Source: Nitrosomonadales bacterium
Lineage (GTDB): Bacteria > Pseudomonadota > Gammaproteobacteria > Burkholderiales > Gallionellaceae
Length of the DNA stretch: 64,000 nucleotides
NCBI GenBank assembly: GCA_016214695.1
Contig: JACRNY010000001.1
Span: forward strand, 1,116,001 to 1,180,000
Reading direction: 5' to 3'
Shown here: positions 53,461 to 64,000 of the stretch, in pieces
Position numbering within the stretch: the stretch's first letter is position 1
Layout of the letters: each line of letters starts with the position of its first letter
The notes under the pieces: generated by a model
The model's database searches: none
Told to the model about the DNA's origin: nothing
Seen by the model: only the letters and a program-made list of their open reading frames with translations
Position numbers and translations under genes: made by a program

Positions 53461-54900
53461 TTAACTCTTGCGATAGTCTCCCACGCGCACGATCTTCATC
53501 GTGTTGGTGTGACCGGCGGTGCCGATGGATTCGCCCACGGTCATCACGATCAGGTCGCCGTCCTGCACCAGCCCCAGACGGTGCAGCTCGTCCTCGGCCT
53601 GGTGCAAGGTGACTGAATGATCTTTTGATTCTATCTTGAAAGCGATCGGGTGTACGCCGCCGAACAACGTGACCTTGCTCAAGGTCGCATCCACCGGCGT
53701 CATCGCGAAGATAGGCGTGGTGCTGCTGACGCGCGACATCCACAACGCGGTGGAGCCGGACTGGGTCAGCGCGACGATGGCCTTCACCTTGAAATGCGAG
53801 GCCGCATACAGCGCCGACATGGCGATGGACTGATCGATGCGCGTGAACTTGACGTGATCCATGCGACGGTCCGCCGAACTTTCCTCGGTCTCCTTCTCGG
53901 CATTGATACAGATACGTGCCATCGCCTCGATGGTCTCGACCGGGTAGTCGCCCACCGCGGTCTCCGCCGACAACATCACCGCATCGGTACCGTCCAGCAC
54001 GGCGTTGGCCACGTCGGAAACTTCCGCGCGGGTCGGGATAGGATTGGTGATCATCGACTCCATCATCTGGGTCGCGGTGATGGCCAGCTTGTTCCTCGCG
54101 CGCGCCATCTTGATCATCTTCTTCTGCAGGCCGGGCACGGCAGCATCGCCGACTTCGACCGACAGGTCGCCGCGCGCCACCATGATGGCGTCGGACGCAT
54201 CGATGATCTCACCAAGCACCGGAATGGCTTCGGCACGTTCGATCTTGGCGACCAGCAGGGCCTTGCCGCCCGCGGCCTGCTGCAATTCGCGCGCCAGCTT
54301 CATGTCATCCGCAGTGCGCGGGAAGGACACGGCCAGGAAGTCCGCCTTGATCAGCGCGGCGGTCTTGATGTCTTCCTTGTCCTTGTCGGTCAGCGCGGGC
54401 GCGGTGAGCCCGCCGCCCTGGCGATTGATGCCCTTGTTGTTGGACAGCACGCCGCCGCGTACCACGACGCAATGCACTTCGCGTCCCTTGACCGCGGTGA
54501 CGTGGAATTCCAGCATGCCGTCATTCAACAGCAACACGGTGCCGACATCAACATCGTCCGGTAGCTGCTTGTAGTCGAGACCAACGCGTTCCTGGTTGCC
54601 CAGGCCGTCCAGCGCGGCATCGAGGATGAATTTGTCGCCCTTGTTGAGCACGATCTTGTCGTTCTCGAACTTGCGCACGCGGATCTTCGGGCCTTGCAGG
54701 TCGACCAGGATGCCAACGGTGCGACCAACAGCCTTGGCGGCCGCACGGACACGCTCGGCGCGACCCAGATGATCCTGTGCCGTGCCGTGCGAGAAGTTCA
54801 TGCGCACCATATCCACACCCGCACGGATCATCTTTTCCAGCACTTGCTGGTCGTTGGAAGCGGGCCCCAATGTTGCCAATATTTTTGTTCTACGCAGCAT
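53461..54900 (-). CDS. pyk: Pyruvate kinase
   Basis: 479 residues from the ATG at 54900 (MLRRTKILATLGPAS); the open frame continues to 55083 but that part is shadow of pgk. The Lys of the active site is in LVAKIERAEA, the metal Glu/Asp in ARGDLSVEVG, and ITATQMMESM is intact. It converts PEP and ADP to pyruvate and ATP. Two stem-loops lie in the 76-base spacer from pgk. Confidence 0.97.
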   Translation of the reverse strand: MLRRTKILATLGPASNDQQVLEKMIRAGVDMVRMNFSHGTAQDHLGRAERVRAAAKAVGRTVGILVDLQGPKIRVRKFENDKIVLNKGDKFILDAALDGLGNQERVGLDYKQLPDDVDVGTVLLLNDGMLEFHVTAVKGREVHCVVVRGGVLSNNKGINRQGGGLTAPALTDKDKEDIKTAALIKADFLAVSFPRTADDMKLARELQQAAGGKALLVAKIERAEAIPVLGEIIDASDAIMVARGDLSVEVGDAAVPGLQKKMIKMARARNKLAITATQMMESMITNPIPTRAEVSDVANAVLDGTDAVMLSAETAVGDYPVETIEAMARICINAEKETEESSADRRMDHVKFTRIDQSIAMSALYAASHFKVKAIVALTQSGSTALWMSRVSSTTPIFAMTPVDATLSKVTLFGGVHPIAFKIESKDHSVTLHQAEDELHRLGLVQDGDLIVMTVGESIGTAGHTNTMKIVRVGDYRKS

Positions 54901-54924
54901 GTATCTTTTGTTTTCCTCTGAATG

Positions 54925-54968
54925 GGTGTGTCGCCACACCACCTGGGCGGGCGCGCGATGCGCGCCCG
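54925..54968 (-). promoter_or_regulatory. Two intercistronic stem-loops between pgk and pyk
   Basis: GGTGTG-TCGC-CACACC (54925-54940) and CGGGCGCGC-GAT-GCGCGCCCG (54948-54968). Neither is followed by a U-run on the minus strand, so they are more likely RNA processing or stability elements than terminators. Confidence 0.55.
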
Positions 54969-54976
54969 GGCAGGAT

Positions 54977-56158
54977 TTATTTTGCTGCGCGCTGCTCCAG
55001 GATCTCCACAGCCGGCAAGGTCTTGCCTTCGAGGAATTCCAGGAATGCACCGCCGGCGGTAGAGATATAGGACACCTTGTCATAGATGTCGTACTTCTGG
55101 ATCGCCGCGATGGTGTCGCCGCCGCCGGCCAGGGTGAACGCCTTGGTTTCGGCGATCGCCTTGGCGATGGTCTTGGTGCCCTCGCCGAACTGGTCGAATT
55201 CGAACACGCCGACCGGACCGTTCCACACCACGGTACCTGCCTTCATGATGATGTCGGCGAGTTCCTGTGCGGACTTCGGACCGATGTCGAAGATCATGTC
55301 GTCGTCGGCCACTTCGCCGACGTTCTTCAGCACTGCGGGCTCGTTGGCATCGAATTTCTTGCCGCAGACCACATCCACAGCGATGGGGATGTTAGCGCCG
55401 CGTTGTTTCATTTTTTCGATCAGCGCCTGTGCGGTTGGGACGAGGTCGTCTTCGCACAGCGACTTGCCGACGTTGCCGCCGGTCGCCTTGATGAAGGTGT
55501 TGGCGATGCCGCCGCCGACCACGAGCTGTTCGCACTTCTCGGACAAGGATTCCAGCACGGTCAGCTTGGTCGATACCTTGGAGCCGCCAACGATGGCGAC
55601 CATCGGACGCGCCGGGCTCAGCAATGCCTTGGTCAACGCTTCCAGTTCTTCGGTCAGCAGGATGCCGGCGGCAGCCACGGGAGCGAACTTCGCCACGCCG
55701 TGAGTCGAAGCTTCTGCGCGGTGCGCGGTGCCGAAAGCGTCCATCACGAACACGTCGCACAGTGCGGCGTACTTCTTCGACAACTCGTCGTTGCTCTTCT
55801 TCTCGCCCTTGTTGAAGCGGCAGTTCTCCAACAGCACCAGCTCGCCGTCGGCGACGCTGAAGCCGCCATCGGTCCAGTCGCGGATCAGGCGCACGGGCTT
55901 GCCCAGCTTGTTGGCGATGGTGTCAGCCACCGGCTTGAGCGAATTCTCTTCCGAGAACACGCCTTCTTCGGGGCGACCCAAGTGGGAAGTCACCATCACT
56001 TTTGCGCCGGCTTTCAGTGCGGCATTGATGGTGGCCATGGATGCGGTGATACGCGCATCGGAAGTGACCTTGCCGTCTTTGACGGGCACGTTGAGGTCAG
56101 AGCGGATCAGGACACGTTTGCCCTTCAGATCCAGGTCGGTCATTTTGATAACGGACAT
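54977..56158 (-). CDS. pgk: Phosphoglycerate kinase
   Basis: 393 residues. The substrate-binding [18 protein letters not shown] and the C-terminal GGGDTIAAI are intact. It phosphorylates 3-phosphoglycerate made by RuBisCO, or works in reverse in glycolysis. AAGGA precedes the ATG at 56158. It lies between gap and pyk with hairpins on both sides. Confidence 0.98.
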   Translation of the reverse strand: MSVIKMTDLDLKGKRVLIRSDLNVPVKDGKVTSDARITASMATINAALKAGAKVMVTSHLGRPEEGVFSEENSLKPVADTIANKLGKPVRLIRDWTDGGFSVADGELVLLENCRFNKGEKKSNDELSKKYAALCDVFVMDAFGTAHRAEASTHGVAKFAPVAAAGILLTEELEALTKALLSPARPMVAIVGGSKVSTKLTVLESLSEKCEQLVVGGGIANTFIKATGGNVGKSLCEDDLVPTAQALIEKMKQRGANIPIAVDVVCGKKFDANEPAVLKNVGEVADDDMIFDIGPKSAQELADIIMKAGTVVWNGPVGVFEFDQFGEGTKTIAKAIAETKAFTLAGGGDTIAAIQKYDIYDKVSYISTAGGAFLEFLEGKTLPAVEILEQRAAK

Positions 56159-56190
56159 GATTGTTCCTTATTGCAGACTTTAAATGCAGA

Positions 56191-56214
56191 AAGGGCTGGC
56201 ATCAGCCAGCCCTT
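56191..56214 (-). promoter_or_regulatory. Intercistronic stem-loop between gap and pgk
   Basis: Perfect 10-base stem AAGGGCTGGC / GCCAGCCCTT with a 4-base loop (56191-56214). On the minus strand it is followed by TCTGC, not a U-run, so a role in differential mRNA stability, or partial termination, is more likely than full termination. Confidence 0.6.
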
Positions 56215-56225
56215 GATCGGATGGA

Positions 56226-57326
<1,101 letters not shown>

Positions 57327-57360
57327 TTAACATTCGCCATGCTCATGTTAGCCTGCACCG

Positions 57361-57412
57361 CAATGTCGTCAATGCTTATTACAAAACACCCTTAACTGTC
57401 TTGACGACATTG
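57361..57412. repeat. 12-base inverted repeat spanning the tkt stop
   Basis: CAATGTCGTCAA (57361-57372) is the exact complement of TTGACGACATTG (57401-57412), which is inside the last codons of tkt. The hairpin loop of 28 bases includes the tkt stop. It may be part of the rearrangement scar next to the tkt remnant, or an RNA stability hairpin. Confidence 0.6.
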
Positions 57413-59394
57413 TCAACGGTGAAGCCGAAGTGCTTGAACAGCTCAGGTGCCGGGGCGGATTCGCCGAAGCAATCCATGCCGATGACTGCGCCTTCAAGGC
57501 CGACATATTTGTACCAGAGACCGGTCACGCCGGCTTCGACGGCCACGCGCTTGATGCCCTTGGGCAACACGCTGTCCTTGTAGGCCTGGTCCTGACGGTC
57601 GAACACGTTGGTCGAAGGCATCGACACCACGCGCACGTTGACACCTTCGGCTGCCAGTGCGGCTTGTGCCTTCATGGCCAAGTCGACTTCGGAACCGGTG
57701 GCGATGATGACAGCCTGGGGCTTGCCGCCGGCCGCTTCGGACAGGATGTAGCCGCCCTTGCGGATGTTCTCGATCTGCTTCGCATCGCGCTTCTGGAACG
57801 TCAGGTTCTGGCGGCTGAAGATCAGCGAGGAAGGACCGGTCTTGCGCTCGACCGCACACACCCAGGACACGATGGATTCTGTCGTGTCGCACGGACGCCA
57901 TGTGTCCATGTTGGGGATGTAGCGCAGAGTCGTGGTCTGTTCGACCGGCTGATGGGTCGGGCCGTCTTCGCCCAGACCGATGGAGTCGTGGGTGAACACA
58001 TAGATCACGCGCTGCTTCATCAGTGCCGACATGCGCAGGGCGTTACGTGCGTATTCCGAGAACATCAGGAAGGTGCCGCCGAACGGCAGCAGGCCGCCGT
58101 GCAGGGACATACCGTTCATGATGTGCGACATGCCGAATTCGCGCACGCCGTAGCTGATGTAGTTGCCGGGCTTCTTGCCGGAGACATGGTGCGCACCTGT
58201 CCAGTTGGTCAGGTTGGAACCGGTCAGGTCGGCGGAACCGCCAAGGAATTCGGGCAGGGCCGGAACCAAGGCATTGATCGAGTTCTGCGAAGCCTTGCGC
58301 GTTGCGATGGTCTCGGCCTTTTCGTTGACTGCAGCGATAGCCTTGGCAGCGTGGTCTGCCCAGTTGCTCGGCAGATCGCCATTCATGCGACGCTCGAACT
58401 CAGCGGCCTCTTTCGGGAAAGCCTTCTTGTATTCGGCGAACTTGTTGTTCCACAGCTTCTCCAGACCTTCGCCCTTGGTGCGCGCATCCCAGGCCTCATA
58501 CACATGCTTGGGGATCTCGAACGGGGGATATTTCCAGCCGATGTGCTCGCGGGTCGCTTGCACTTCTGCATCGCCCAGTGCTGCGCCGTGCACGTCGTGC
58601 GTGCCCGCCTTGTTCGGGGAGCCGACGCCGATGATCGTCTTGCAGCAGATCAGCGTGGGTTTATCGGTGACGGCCTTGGCCGCGACGATAGCCTGGTTGA
58701 TCGCGTCCGGATCGTGGCCTTGGACATCGGCGATGACGTGCCAGCCGTAGGCTTCGAAGCGCTTGGCGGTGTCGTCGGTGTACCATCCGTCGATGTGGCC
58801 GTCGATGGAGATATTGTTGTCATCCCAGAAGGCGATCAGCTTGCCGAGACCCCAGGTGCCGGCCAGTGCGCAGGCTTCGTGCGAGATGCCTTCCATCATG
58901 CAACCGTCGCCCATGAACACATAAGTGTGGTGGTTGACGATCTCGTGGCCGGGCTTGTTGAACTCATTGGCCAGCAGTTTCTCGGCCATCGCCATACCGA
59001 CAGCGTTGGTGATGCCCTGACCCAGCGGGCCGGTAGTCGTTTCGACGCCGACCGTGTATCCGTACTCGGGGTGGCCCGGAGTCTTGGAGTGCATCTGGCG
59101 GAAACGTTTCAGTTCTTCGATCGGCAGGTCGTAGCCGGTCAGGTGCAGCAATGCATAGATCAGCATCGAGCCATGGCCGTTGGACTGCACGAAACGATCG
59201 CGGTCGTACCACTTGGGGTTGGCCGGGTTGTGGCGCAGGTGATGGTTCCACAGCACTTCGGCGATCTCGGCCATGCCCATAGGCGCACCGGGGTGACCGG
59301 AGTTCGCTTTTTGCACGGCATCCACTGCCAGCATGCGAATCGCGCCGGTGATGTCATTGAATTTCGGGGGTGTTACGTTACGTGCCGCAGCCAT
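57379..59394 (-). CDS. tkt: Transketolase
   Basis: 671 residues. ThDP motif [13 protein letters not shown] (about 159), catalytic His segments and the pyrimidine domain with [16 protein letters not shown] are intact. It exchanges two-carbon units in the Calvin and pentose phosphate cycles. AGGAGGCAGGAAA precedes the ATG. It is the first gene of tkt-gap-pgk-pyk-fba. Confidence 0.98.
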   Translation of the reverse strand: MAAARNVTPPKFNDITGAIRMLAVDAVQKANSGHPGAPMGMAEIAEVLWNHHLRHNPANPKWYDRDRFVQSNGHGSMLIYALLHLTGYDLPIEELKRFRQMHSKTPGHPEYGYTVGVETTTGPLGQGITNAVGMAMAEKLLANEFNKPGHEIVNHHTYVFMGDGCMMEGISHEACALAGTWGLGKLIAFWDDNNISIDGHIDGWYTDDTAKRFEAYGWHVIADVQGHDPDAINQAIVAAKAVTDKPTLICCKTIIGVGSPNKAGTHDVHGAALGDAEVQATREHIGWKYPPFEIPKHVYEAWDARTKGEGLEKLWNNKFAEYKKAFPKEAAEFERRMNGDLPSNWADHAAKAIAAVNEKAETIATRKASQNSINALVPALPEFLGGSADLTGSNLTNWTGAHHVSGKKPGNYISYGVREFGMSHIMNGMSLHGGLLPFGGTFLMFSEYARNALRMSALMKQRVIYVFTHDSIGLGEDGPTHQPVEQTTTLRYIPNMDTWRPCDTTESIVSWVCAVERKTGPSSLIFSRQNLTFQKRDAKQIENIRKGGYILSEAAGGKPQAVIIATGSEVDLAMKAQAALAAEGVNVRVVSMPSTNVFDRQDQAYKDSVLPKGIKRVAVEAGVTGLWYKYVGLEGAVIGMDCFGESAPAPELFKHFGFTVDNVVKTVKGVL

Positions 59395-59525
59395 TTTCCT
59401 GCCTCCTAATAAACTTCCTGACGGATATTAATAATCAATATTAAATTCTGTGAAAGGCGTCGATTATGCCTTACCGGTATGCCTCGGGCAACATTGGCCC
59501 TTCGGACAGGCCTCGCCTATTCGTC

Positions 59526-60164
59526 TTATTGGTGATCCCCGGAACCCTTTTTAATGGGTTTTATCCCCAATTGCTTGAGTTTTCGGTAAAGATGCGTGCG
59601 TTCTATGCCCGCCTTCTCGGCGATGCGCGAGATGTTCCCGTTCTCTTTTTGCATCTGATAGTTGAAATACAGACTATCGAACTGCTCACGCGCTTCTCGA
59701 AGAGGCAAATCTAACTGTAAAGATACCTGAGCGCAACCCTCATCATCGGCTGGTATTGCTGCGGTTTCCGCCTCTACCTGCATCATCGGTACCGATCCGC
59801 GCTGGATCGCCTTGGCCACCGTCCCGAGCAATTTTTGCAGAGCAATGGGTTTTTCCAGGAAATCCGCGGCACCGATGCGCATGGCTTCCATCGCCGTCTC
59901 TATGGTGCCGTGTCCCGACATCATGATCACCGGCATGCTCAATTTGTCCTGCGCGACCCATTCCTTGAGCAAGGCAAGGCCATCGGTATCCGGCATCCAG
60001 ATGTCCAGCAGCACGAGGTCCGGCTGGTGCTGATCGCGAAATTTTCGCGCCTGCTCTGCATTCTCAGCCAGATGGATGCGGTATCCCTCGTCGAACAGGA
60101 TTTCGGAAAGCAATTCACGTATGCCCACCTCGTCGTCCACTACCAGTATTTCTTTCGTCATCAC
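59526..60164 (-). CDS. Short NtrX-like response regulator (REC plus Fis-type HTH, no AAA+)
   Basis: 212 residues. The receiver domain (about 5-120) has Asp54 in LLDIWMPD, Thr in MSGHGT and Lys in FLEKP. The C-terminal part (about 150-205, REAREQFDSLYFNYQM and AEKAGIERTHLYRKLKQLG) is the NtrX-type DNA-binding domain. The sigma54-activating AAA+ domain is absent; full NtrX has about 450 residues. It is probably a regulator that acts without sigma54 contact. Overlaps the kinase gene by four bases. Confidence 0.9.
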   Translation of the reverse strand: MMTKEILVVDDEVGIRELLSEILFDEGYRIHLAENAEQARKFRDQHQPDLVLLDIWMPDTDGLALLKEWVAQDKLSMPVIMMSGHGTIETAMEAMRIGAADFLEKPIALQKLLGTVAKAIQRGSVPMMQVEAETAAIPADDEGCAQVSLQLDLPLREAREQFDSLYFNYQMQKENGNISRIAEKAGIERTHLYRKLKQLGIKPIKKGSGDHQ

Positions 60165-62299
60165 AACACCTCTGCTTCTGTTTCAGCCAAGGGCAAGATC
60201 ACATTCACGCAAGTCCCGCCCGTCGGTTGTCTTTCTAAAGTTATCTGTCCACCGTGTTCTTCGACGATCTTCTTAACGATCGCCAGACCCAGTCCTGTCC
60301 CCTTTTGTTTGGTGGTCATATACGGCTCGAACAATCTTCCCAGCAGGTTCTCCGGAATTCCGCTGCCGTTGTCGCGCACCATCAATCGCAAGGTGCCCTC
60401 CCGTGTGTTCTCGGTGGCAAGGACGATGCGCGGGTGTTTCGTCTGCTGCAAGGCATCGTGCGCGTTCTGCAACAGATTGTGTATCACCTGGCGCAGGCGT
60501 GTCGCATCGCCGTTCACCCAGGTATCCCGTGCGTCCAATTCCAGCGAGATCGGACTGCTGTTGGCTTCATACAAACCCATCACTTCGTTCAGCAACTGGT
60601 GCATGTCGAGCCTGACCATGCGTGTTGCCGGGGCGCGTGCGTAATTGGCAAACTCCATCACCATGTTCTTCATCGCTGCGACCTGGCTGACGATGGTCTG
60701 CGTGGCACGCTGCAGCAACTGCGCGTCCGGTACGTCCAGTTTGCTGAGCAGCTTGTGCTGCAGGCGTTCCGCTGAAAGCTGGATCGGCGTGAGTGGATTC
60801 TTGATCTCGTGCGCCAAACGCCGCGCGACTTCGCCCCAGGCCGCCTGGCGTTCCGCCTGCAACAGGTGGGTGATGTCGTCGAACACCACCACATAACTGC
60901 TGTCCTCTTCCATCGTGGAAAGCCGCGTTCCGCGCAGCAGCAGATTCTGGTCGCCGTTCTTGCTCATGCGCTCGATCTGCAAGCGCCATTCGTATTGCGA
61001 TGATTCGCTGAATCCCTGCATCACAGCTTCGATGAACGAGCGCAATAAGGCATGCTCTGCCGCAATCTCGGGCAAGGTCTTGCCCTCCATCTTGTCCAGG
61101 GCAACGCCCAGGATATGGTTTGCGCTGGGATTGGAGGAATGCAGACGATGTTTTTCGTCAACCACCAGCACGCCCGACGACAGGTGCGACAGCACGCTTT
61201 CCAGGTAGACCTTGGCGTTCTCCACCTGCAGCTGCTGCTGTTCGCCCTTGCGCTTGGCATCGGCCAGGTAGGTGGTCATCTGGTTGAAGAGCCCGGTCAA
61301 AGCGCCCAGCTCGTCACGGCTGTGCACCGGGTAATTGCCGCTGAAATCGCCCTTGGACACCGCGAGCGTGCCGGCCGCCAGAGCAGCCAAAGGCGCACTC
61401 AGTTGCTCACTGAGATAGAACGCAGCCGAGCTGACGCTCAGCAGCACGATCAATAACGACAGGGTGAGCGTGATGCCGTACAACCGCTTCAGGCCAAGGC
61501 GGGACAGGGACAATTCCTGATAATCGCGATACACGGACTGAACGGTCTCGGCATCTGCCGCTATCTGCGCGGGAACCGGCTGCATGAACTGCAAGATCCG
61601 TAACTCTTCTTTCCATAGCGTCGATTTCACCGGAATCAGCACGCGTAAAGCCAACTGGTTGTCCGGCAAAACTTCCACCATGCTGTAACCGTTCTTCTCC
61701 CATGCCTGGCGCATGGCCTCTCCCGAGGGCCATTCCGGCTGTCTCCTGCCCTCGCTGCTAGAGAAAGCCAACAAATTCCCCTTGCCGTCGAATACTGCCG
61801 CTTCCTGCGCGCCCCCTTCCTGGACCAGACGCTGCAGAGTCTTTCCGTGACGCTGCGGATCCTGTTCGGCCAGGATCATCGCAACCAGATGCCCTTTTTT
61901 GCCAAGTTCTGCCAGTCCGTTTTCCAGCGTGCTGCGGCCCAGACTCAGGCCGCCTTCCAGCGCTTTCTCGACGCGCACATCAAACCAGGATTCGATGCTC
62001 TTGCTCAGGAACTGGACTGACACTGCATAGACCAGCAGGCCCGGCAGGATCGCGATCACCGAGAAGATCAGTACCAGACGCAGCGTCAATCTTGCACCGT
62101 ATACCCGCTGCTTCAGCTTGTGGCGCAACTGCAAGATCTGCGAAGCGACCAGGCCGGCCAACGCTACCGCCAGACCGCCCGTCATCACCAGCAATACATA
62201 ATAGTTATGCGAGAACAGTTCCGTATTCGCACTGGCGCTCGACAACAGATAGAGCAGGGCCGCCCCGAGGATGCCGCTGATGATGACCAGATACTTCAT
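60161..62299 (-). CDS. NtrY-like membrane sensor histidine kinase
   Basis: 712 residues. Membrane helices at about 4-22, 33-58, 75-97 and 275-297 surround a periplasmic loop of about 175 residues. HAMP (about 300-350), PAS (about 370-470), HisKA with His in RRLAHEIKNPLTPIQ (about 495) and an HATPase domain with GSGIPENLLGRLFEPY and GTGLGLAIVKKI follow. It should phosphorylate the regulator encoded downstream (4-base overlap). Signal unknown. The upstream DUF4390 gene also overlaps by four bases. Confidence 0.93.
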   Translation of the reverse strand: MKYLVIISGILGAALLYLLSSASANTELFSHNYYVLLVMTGGLAVALAGLVASQILQLRHKLKQRVYGARLTLRLVLIFSVIAILPGLLVYAVSVQFLSKSIESWFDVRVEKALEGGLSLGRSTLENGLAELGKKGHLVAMILAEQDPQRHGKTLQRLVQEGGAQEAAVFDGKGNLLAFSSSEGRRQPEWPSGEAMRQAWEKNGYSMVEVLPDNQLALRVLIPVKSTLWKEELRILQFMQPVPAQIAADAETVQSVYRDYQELSLSRLGLKRLYGITLTLSLLIVLLSVSSAAFYLSEQLSAPLAALAAGTLAVSKGDFSGNYPVHSRDELGALTGLFNQMTTYLADAKRKGEQQQLQVENAKVYLESVLSHLSSGVLVVDEKHRLHSSNPSANHILGVALDKMEGKTLPEIAAEHALLRSFIEAVMQGFSESSQYEWRLQIERMSKNGDQNLLLRGTRLSTMEEDSSYVVVFDDITHLLQAERQAAWGEVARRLAHEIKNPLTPIQLSAERLQHKLLSKLDVPDAQLLQRATQTIVSQVAAMKNMVMEFANYARAPATRMVRLDMHQLLNEVMGLYEANSSPISLELDARDTWVNGDATRLRQVIHNLLQNAHDALQQTKHPRIVLATENTREGTLRLMVRDNGSGIPENLLGRLFEPYMTTKQKGTGLGLAIVKKIVEEHGGQITLERQPTGGTCVNVILPLAETEAEVL

Positions 62300-62943
62300 G
62301 GCTGTTCCTCGGCCAGTGGCGGCTGTATCTCCCAGCGATAGGCCTTGGACTCAAGGTTCCAGTCCTCGTTGGTCAGCGCATTCACCTGCAACGGTTTGGG
62401 CAATTGCGTCACGTCCAGGCGCATCTGCGCCAGTGCCGAGCAACAGTCGCTGCCTTTTTTCATCAGGCGCGTGAAGAACCCGCCGCCTTCCTTGTCCAGC
62501 ATGGCGAGCGGAACGGGCGGCGCAGTCTGGTGACCCAGCACACGCAGTGCATCCTTCAGCTCGTAGAAACTCTGGAACAGCGATCCGTGGGTGATGCGAT
62601 ATTGCTGGGTAAGGGCGTTGTAGGAAAGTTTGGCCACCTGCTCATTGCGGGCGACATCGGTATCCAGCCAATACCAGCGCGAGCGGTTGATGGTGAGTTC
62701 ACTGACGAAGTACAGCGTGACGCCGCGCTTCAGCGCCGTCTCCACCGTATGGGACAGCTGGATATCGTAATCGGCTGAAAGCTGGTAGCCCTCTTCGGTC
62801 AGACGAGCTTCCGCCTTGCTGATGACGATGCCCTCGGCGAATGAAGAAGTGGCACACAGCCACAGACAGATCGCGCAAAGCGACCGGCACAACCACTCAG
62901 GCTTTTTTGTGCAGCAATGCATAGAAGAATCCATCGTGCTCAT
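62296..62943 (-). CDS. DUF4390-family exported protein
   Basis: 215 residues from the first ATG; 62934 or 62922 are alternatives and no clear Shine-Dalgarno decides. A signal peptide (LCAICLWLCATSSFA) is followed by the DUF4390 domain (about 38-205; LYFVSELTINRSRWYW, YRITHGSLFQSF). The family occurs between rsmB and the ntrYX-like pair in betaproteobacteria; the role is unknown but a periplasmic partner of the kinase is plausible. The 5' part overlaps the end of rsmB by 47 bases. Confidence 0.88.
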   Translation of the reverse strand: MSTMDSSMHCCTKKPEWLCRSLCAICLWLCATSSFAEGIVISKAEARLTEEGYQLSADYDIQLSHTVETALKRGVTLYFVSELTINRSRWYWLDTDVARNEQVAKLSYNALTQQYRITHGSLFQSFYELKDALRVLGHQTAPPVPLAMLDKEGGGFFTRLMKKGSDCCSALAQMRLDVTQLPKPLQVNALTNEDWNLESKAYRWEIQPPLAEEQP

Positions 62944-64000
62944 CGTTCGGCAGCAATTGCCCTTCTGTCATTCCCGGCGCAGATAACCCGATCTGAACCG
63001 CATCGTCATGCTGCTCAAGGAATGTCGCGACCACCTGCCGGTTCTCGCGCGCAAAGATGGAGCAGGTCGCGTAGAGCAATTTACCATCTCCGGCCAGCAG
63101 CGGCCACAAAGCATTCAGGATCTGTATCTGTTGTACTGCAAAATTTTCGATGTCTTCCGGACGGCGCAGCCATTTGATATCCGGGTGCCTGCGCACCACA
63201 CCGGCTGCCGAACAGGGTACGTCGGCCAGAATGCGCTGGAAGGGTTTGCCGTCCCACCATTCGTCCGGCGTGGCGGCATCGCCGCAAACCACCTTTGCGT
63301 TCAAGCCAAGCCGCTGCAGATTTTCGTGCACGCGCGTCAAACGCTGCTCGTCCTTGTCCAGCGAGACGAGTTCTATGCTCGCCGATTCCAGCAGGTGTGC
63401 GCTCTTTCCACCCGGCGCGGCGCAGGCATCCAGCACGCGCATGCCGTCCCGCACGTCGAGGAACCGCGCTGCATATTGCGCGCCGGCATCCTGCACCGAG
63501 ACCCAACCCTCGGCGAATCCGGGCAAGCGGTCTACCCCGACCGGTTTTTGCAGTATCAACGCATCGGGCGCAATGATCCGGGCGGCGATGTCCTGTCCCG
63601 CCAGCAGGGTCTGATATTCCGCCACTGTTGTCTGGCGCGCATTGACGCGCAGGGTCATCGGCGGATGCAGGTTGCCCGCTTCGAGGATAGCTGATGCCTG
63701 TTCGCCGTATTGTGTTCGCAGCGCATCGATCCACCACTGCGGATAGGAATAGCGGCTTTCGTCCTTCCGGTCGGCTGCCAGCAATAACTCCTGTTGTTTT
63801 CGCTGAAAGTTGCGCAAGACGGCATTGACCAGTCCGCTGGCTGCCGGATTGACGTTCTTGGTCGCACGCACCGCCTGGTCGACGATGGCATGCTGACCGG
63901 CACGTGTGTGCTGCAATTGATAGAGTGCGACCAGCAGCAGGCAGCGCAGCGGTGATTCCTGCACTTTTCGCTCCAACAGGCTATCCAGCATGAAGACGAG
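62897..64000 (-). CDS. rsmB: 16S rRNA m5C967 methyltransferase RsmB (N-terminus cut by window end)
   Basis: About 367 codons are visible and the frame continues past the right edge; the first about 60 residues of the usual 430 are missing. The NusB-like domain is followed by the methyltransferase with SAM site DACAAPGGKS, DVPCSAAGVVRRHP and the catalytic Cys in LYATCSIF. It methylates C967 of 16S rRNA. It heads the run rsmB-DUF4390-ntrY/X-like. Confidence 0.95.
   Translation of the reverse strand, partial: LVFMLDSLLERKVQESPLRCLLLVALYQLQHTRAGQHAIVDQAVRATKNVNPAASGLVNAVLRNFQRKQQELLLAADRKDESRYSYPQWWIDALRTQYGEQASAILEAGNLHPPMTLRVNARQTTVAEYQTLLAGQDIAARIIAPDALILQKPVGVDRLPGFAEGWVSVQDAGAQYAARFLDVRDGMRVLDACAAPGGKSAHLLESASIELVSLDKDEQRLTRVHENLQRLGLNAKVVCGDAATPDEWWDGKPFQRILADVPCSAAGVVRRHPDIKWLRRPEDIENFAVQQIQILNALWPLLAGDGKLLYATCSIFARENRQVVATFLEQHDDAVQIGLSAPGMTEGQLLPNDEHDGFFYALLHKKA

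Noticed and set aside
57430-59409. 659-codon open frame on the plus strand opposite tkt
   Set aside because: Antisense shadow caused by high GC and strong codon bias of tkt; composition rich in His/Val/Gly/Asp with no recognisable domain.

Overview
The window is chromosomal DNA from a GC-rich betaproteobacterium that fixes CO2. Form II RuBisCO (cbbM) with cbbQ, cbbO and a divergent cbbR sits beside tkt-gap-pgk-pyk-fba, fbp and a beta-carbonic anhydrase. The gshA belongs to the Acidithiobacillus/Nitrosomonas type, and the dispersed palindromic repeats are of kinds common in this group. This gene mix fits a chemolithoautotroph such as the iron-oxidising Gallionellaceae (Sideroxydans/Gallionella); the family-level placement is inference. 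I saw no rRNA, tRNA, CRISPR array, prophage or insertion sequence with a transposase. No stretch longer than about 230 bases lacks a gene.

Layout. 1-8.1 kb: outer-membrane biogenesis genes lptD-surA-pdxA (minus strand), divergent from amgK-murU (recycling of peptidoglycan sugars), then pepP and ubiH. 8.1-10.5 kb: two tandem adenylate cyclase-FHA paralogues and a stand-alone CZB zinc-binding protein. 10.5-18.7 kb (minus): mpl, a small DMT-type membrane protein, a double FKBP, metH, comM, ubiK. 18.7-22.6 kb: a sigma54/NtrC-type control region, a TorF-type porin, glnK, amtB, a small unknown gene and a HigBA-like toxin-antitoxin pair. 22.7-28.8 kb (minus): a Ser/Thr kinase, a diguanylate cyclase with a cyclic-nucleotide-binding domain, a PEBP-family protein, purU, murI, ybiT. 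28.9-35.1 kb (plus): two unknown genes, then gshA-apbE-small membrane protein-EIIA-ptsH-ptsI, an incomplete and probably regulatory PTS. 35.1-38.3 kb: a SAM-II/SAM-V-like riboswitch with terminator, metX-metW, ampG. 38.4-42.0 kb: an AT-rich HEPN-like gene, a YjdF-like membrane protein, xthA, pyrE and a DUF4124 protein. 42.0-59.4 kb: the carbon block, nearly all on the minus strand: tkt-gap-pgk-pyk-fba, then cbbR (+)/cbbM-cbbQ-cbbO-purE paralogue-terC-fbp-purE-purC-can. 59.5-64 kb (minus): rsmB (cut by the window end), a DUF4390 protein, an NtrY-like kinase and a short NtrX-like regulator.

How the genes work together. The carbon block holds the trunk of the Calvin cycle and lower glycolysis, the RuBisCO activase pair CbbQ/CbbO, and a carbonic anhydrase next to purine genes whose chemistry also uses CO2 or bicarbonate. 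Cell-wall recycling recurs (AmgK, MurU, Mpl, AmpG), with MurI supplying D-glutamate. Signalling genes are dense: two adenylate cyclases, a cNMP-binding diguanylate cyclase, a Ser/Thr kinase, a regulatory PTS and NtrY/NtrX-like proteins.

The least ordinary features are these. Short palindromic repeats are inserted in frame inside the coding regions of amgK, mpl and metH, and a heptamer repeat lies inside murU. A SAM-II/V-type aptamer is joined to an intrinsic terminator ahead of metX. A vestige of a second tkt 3' end lies between gap and tkt. A second PurE follows cbbO. One of the two cyclase paralogues has Lys where the catalytic Arg is expected.
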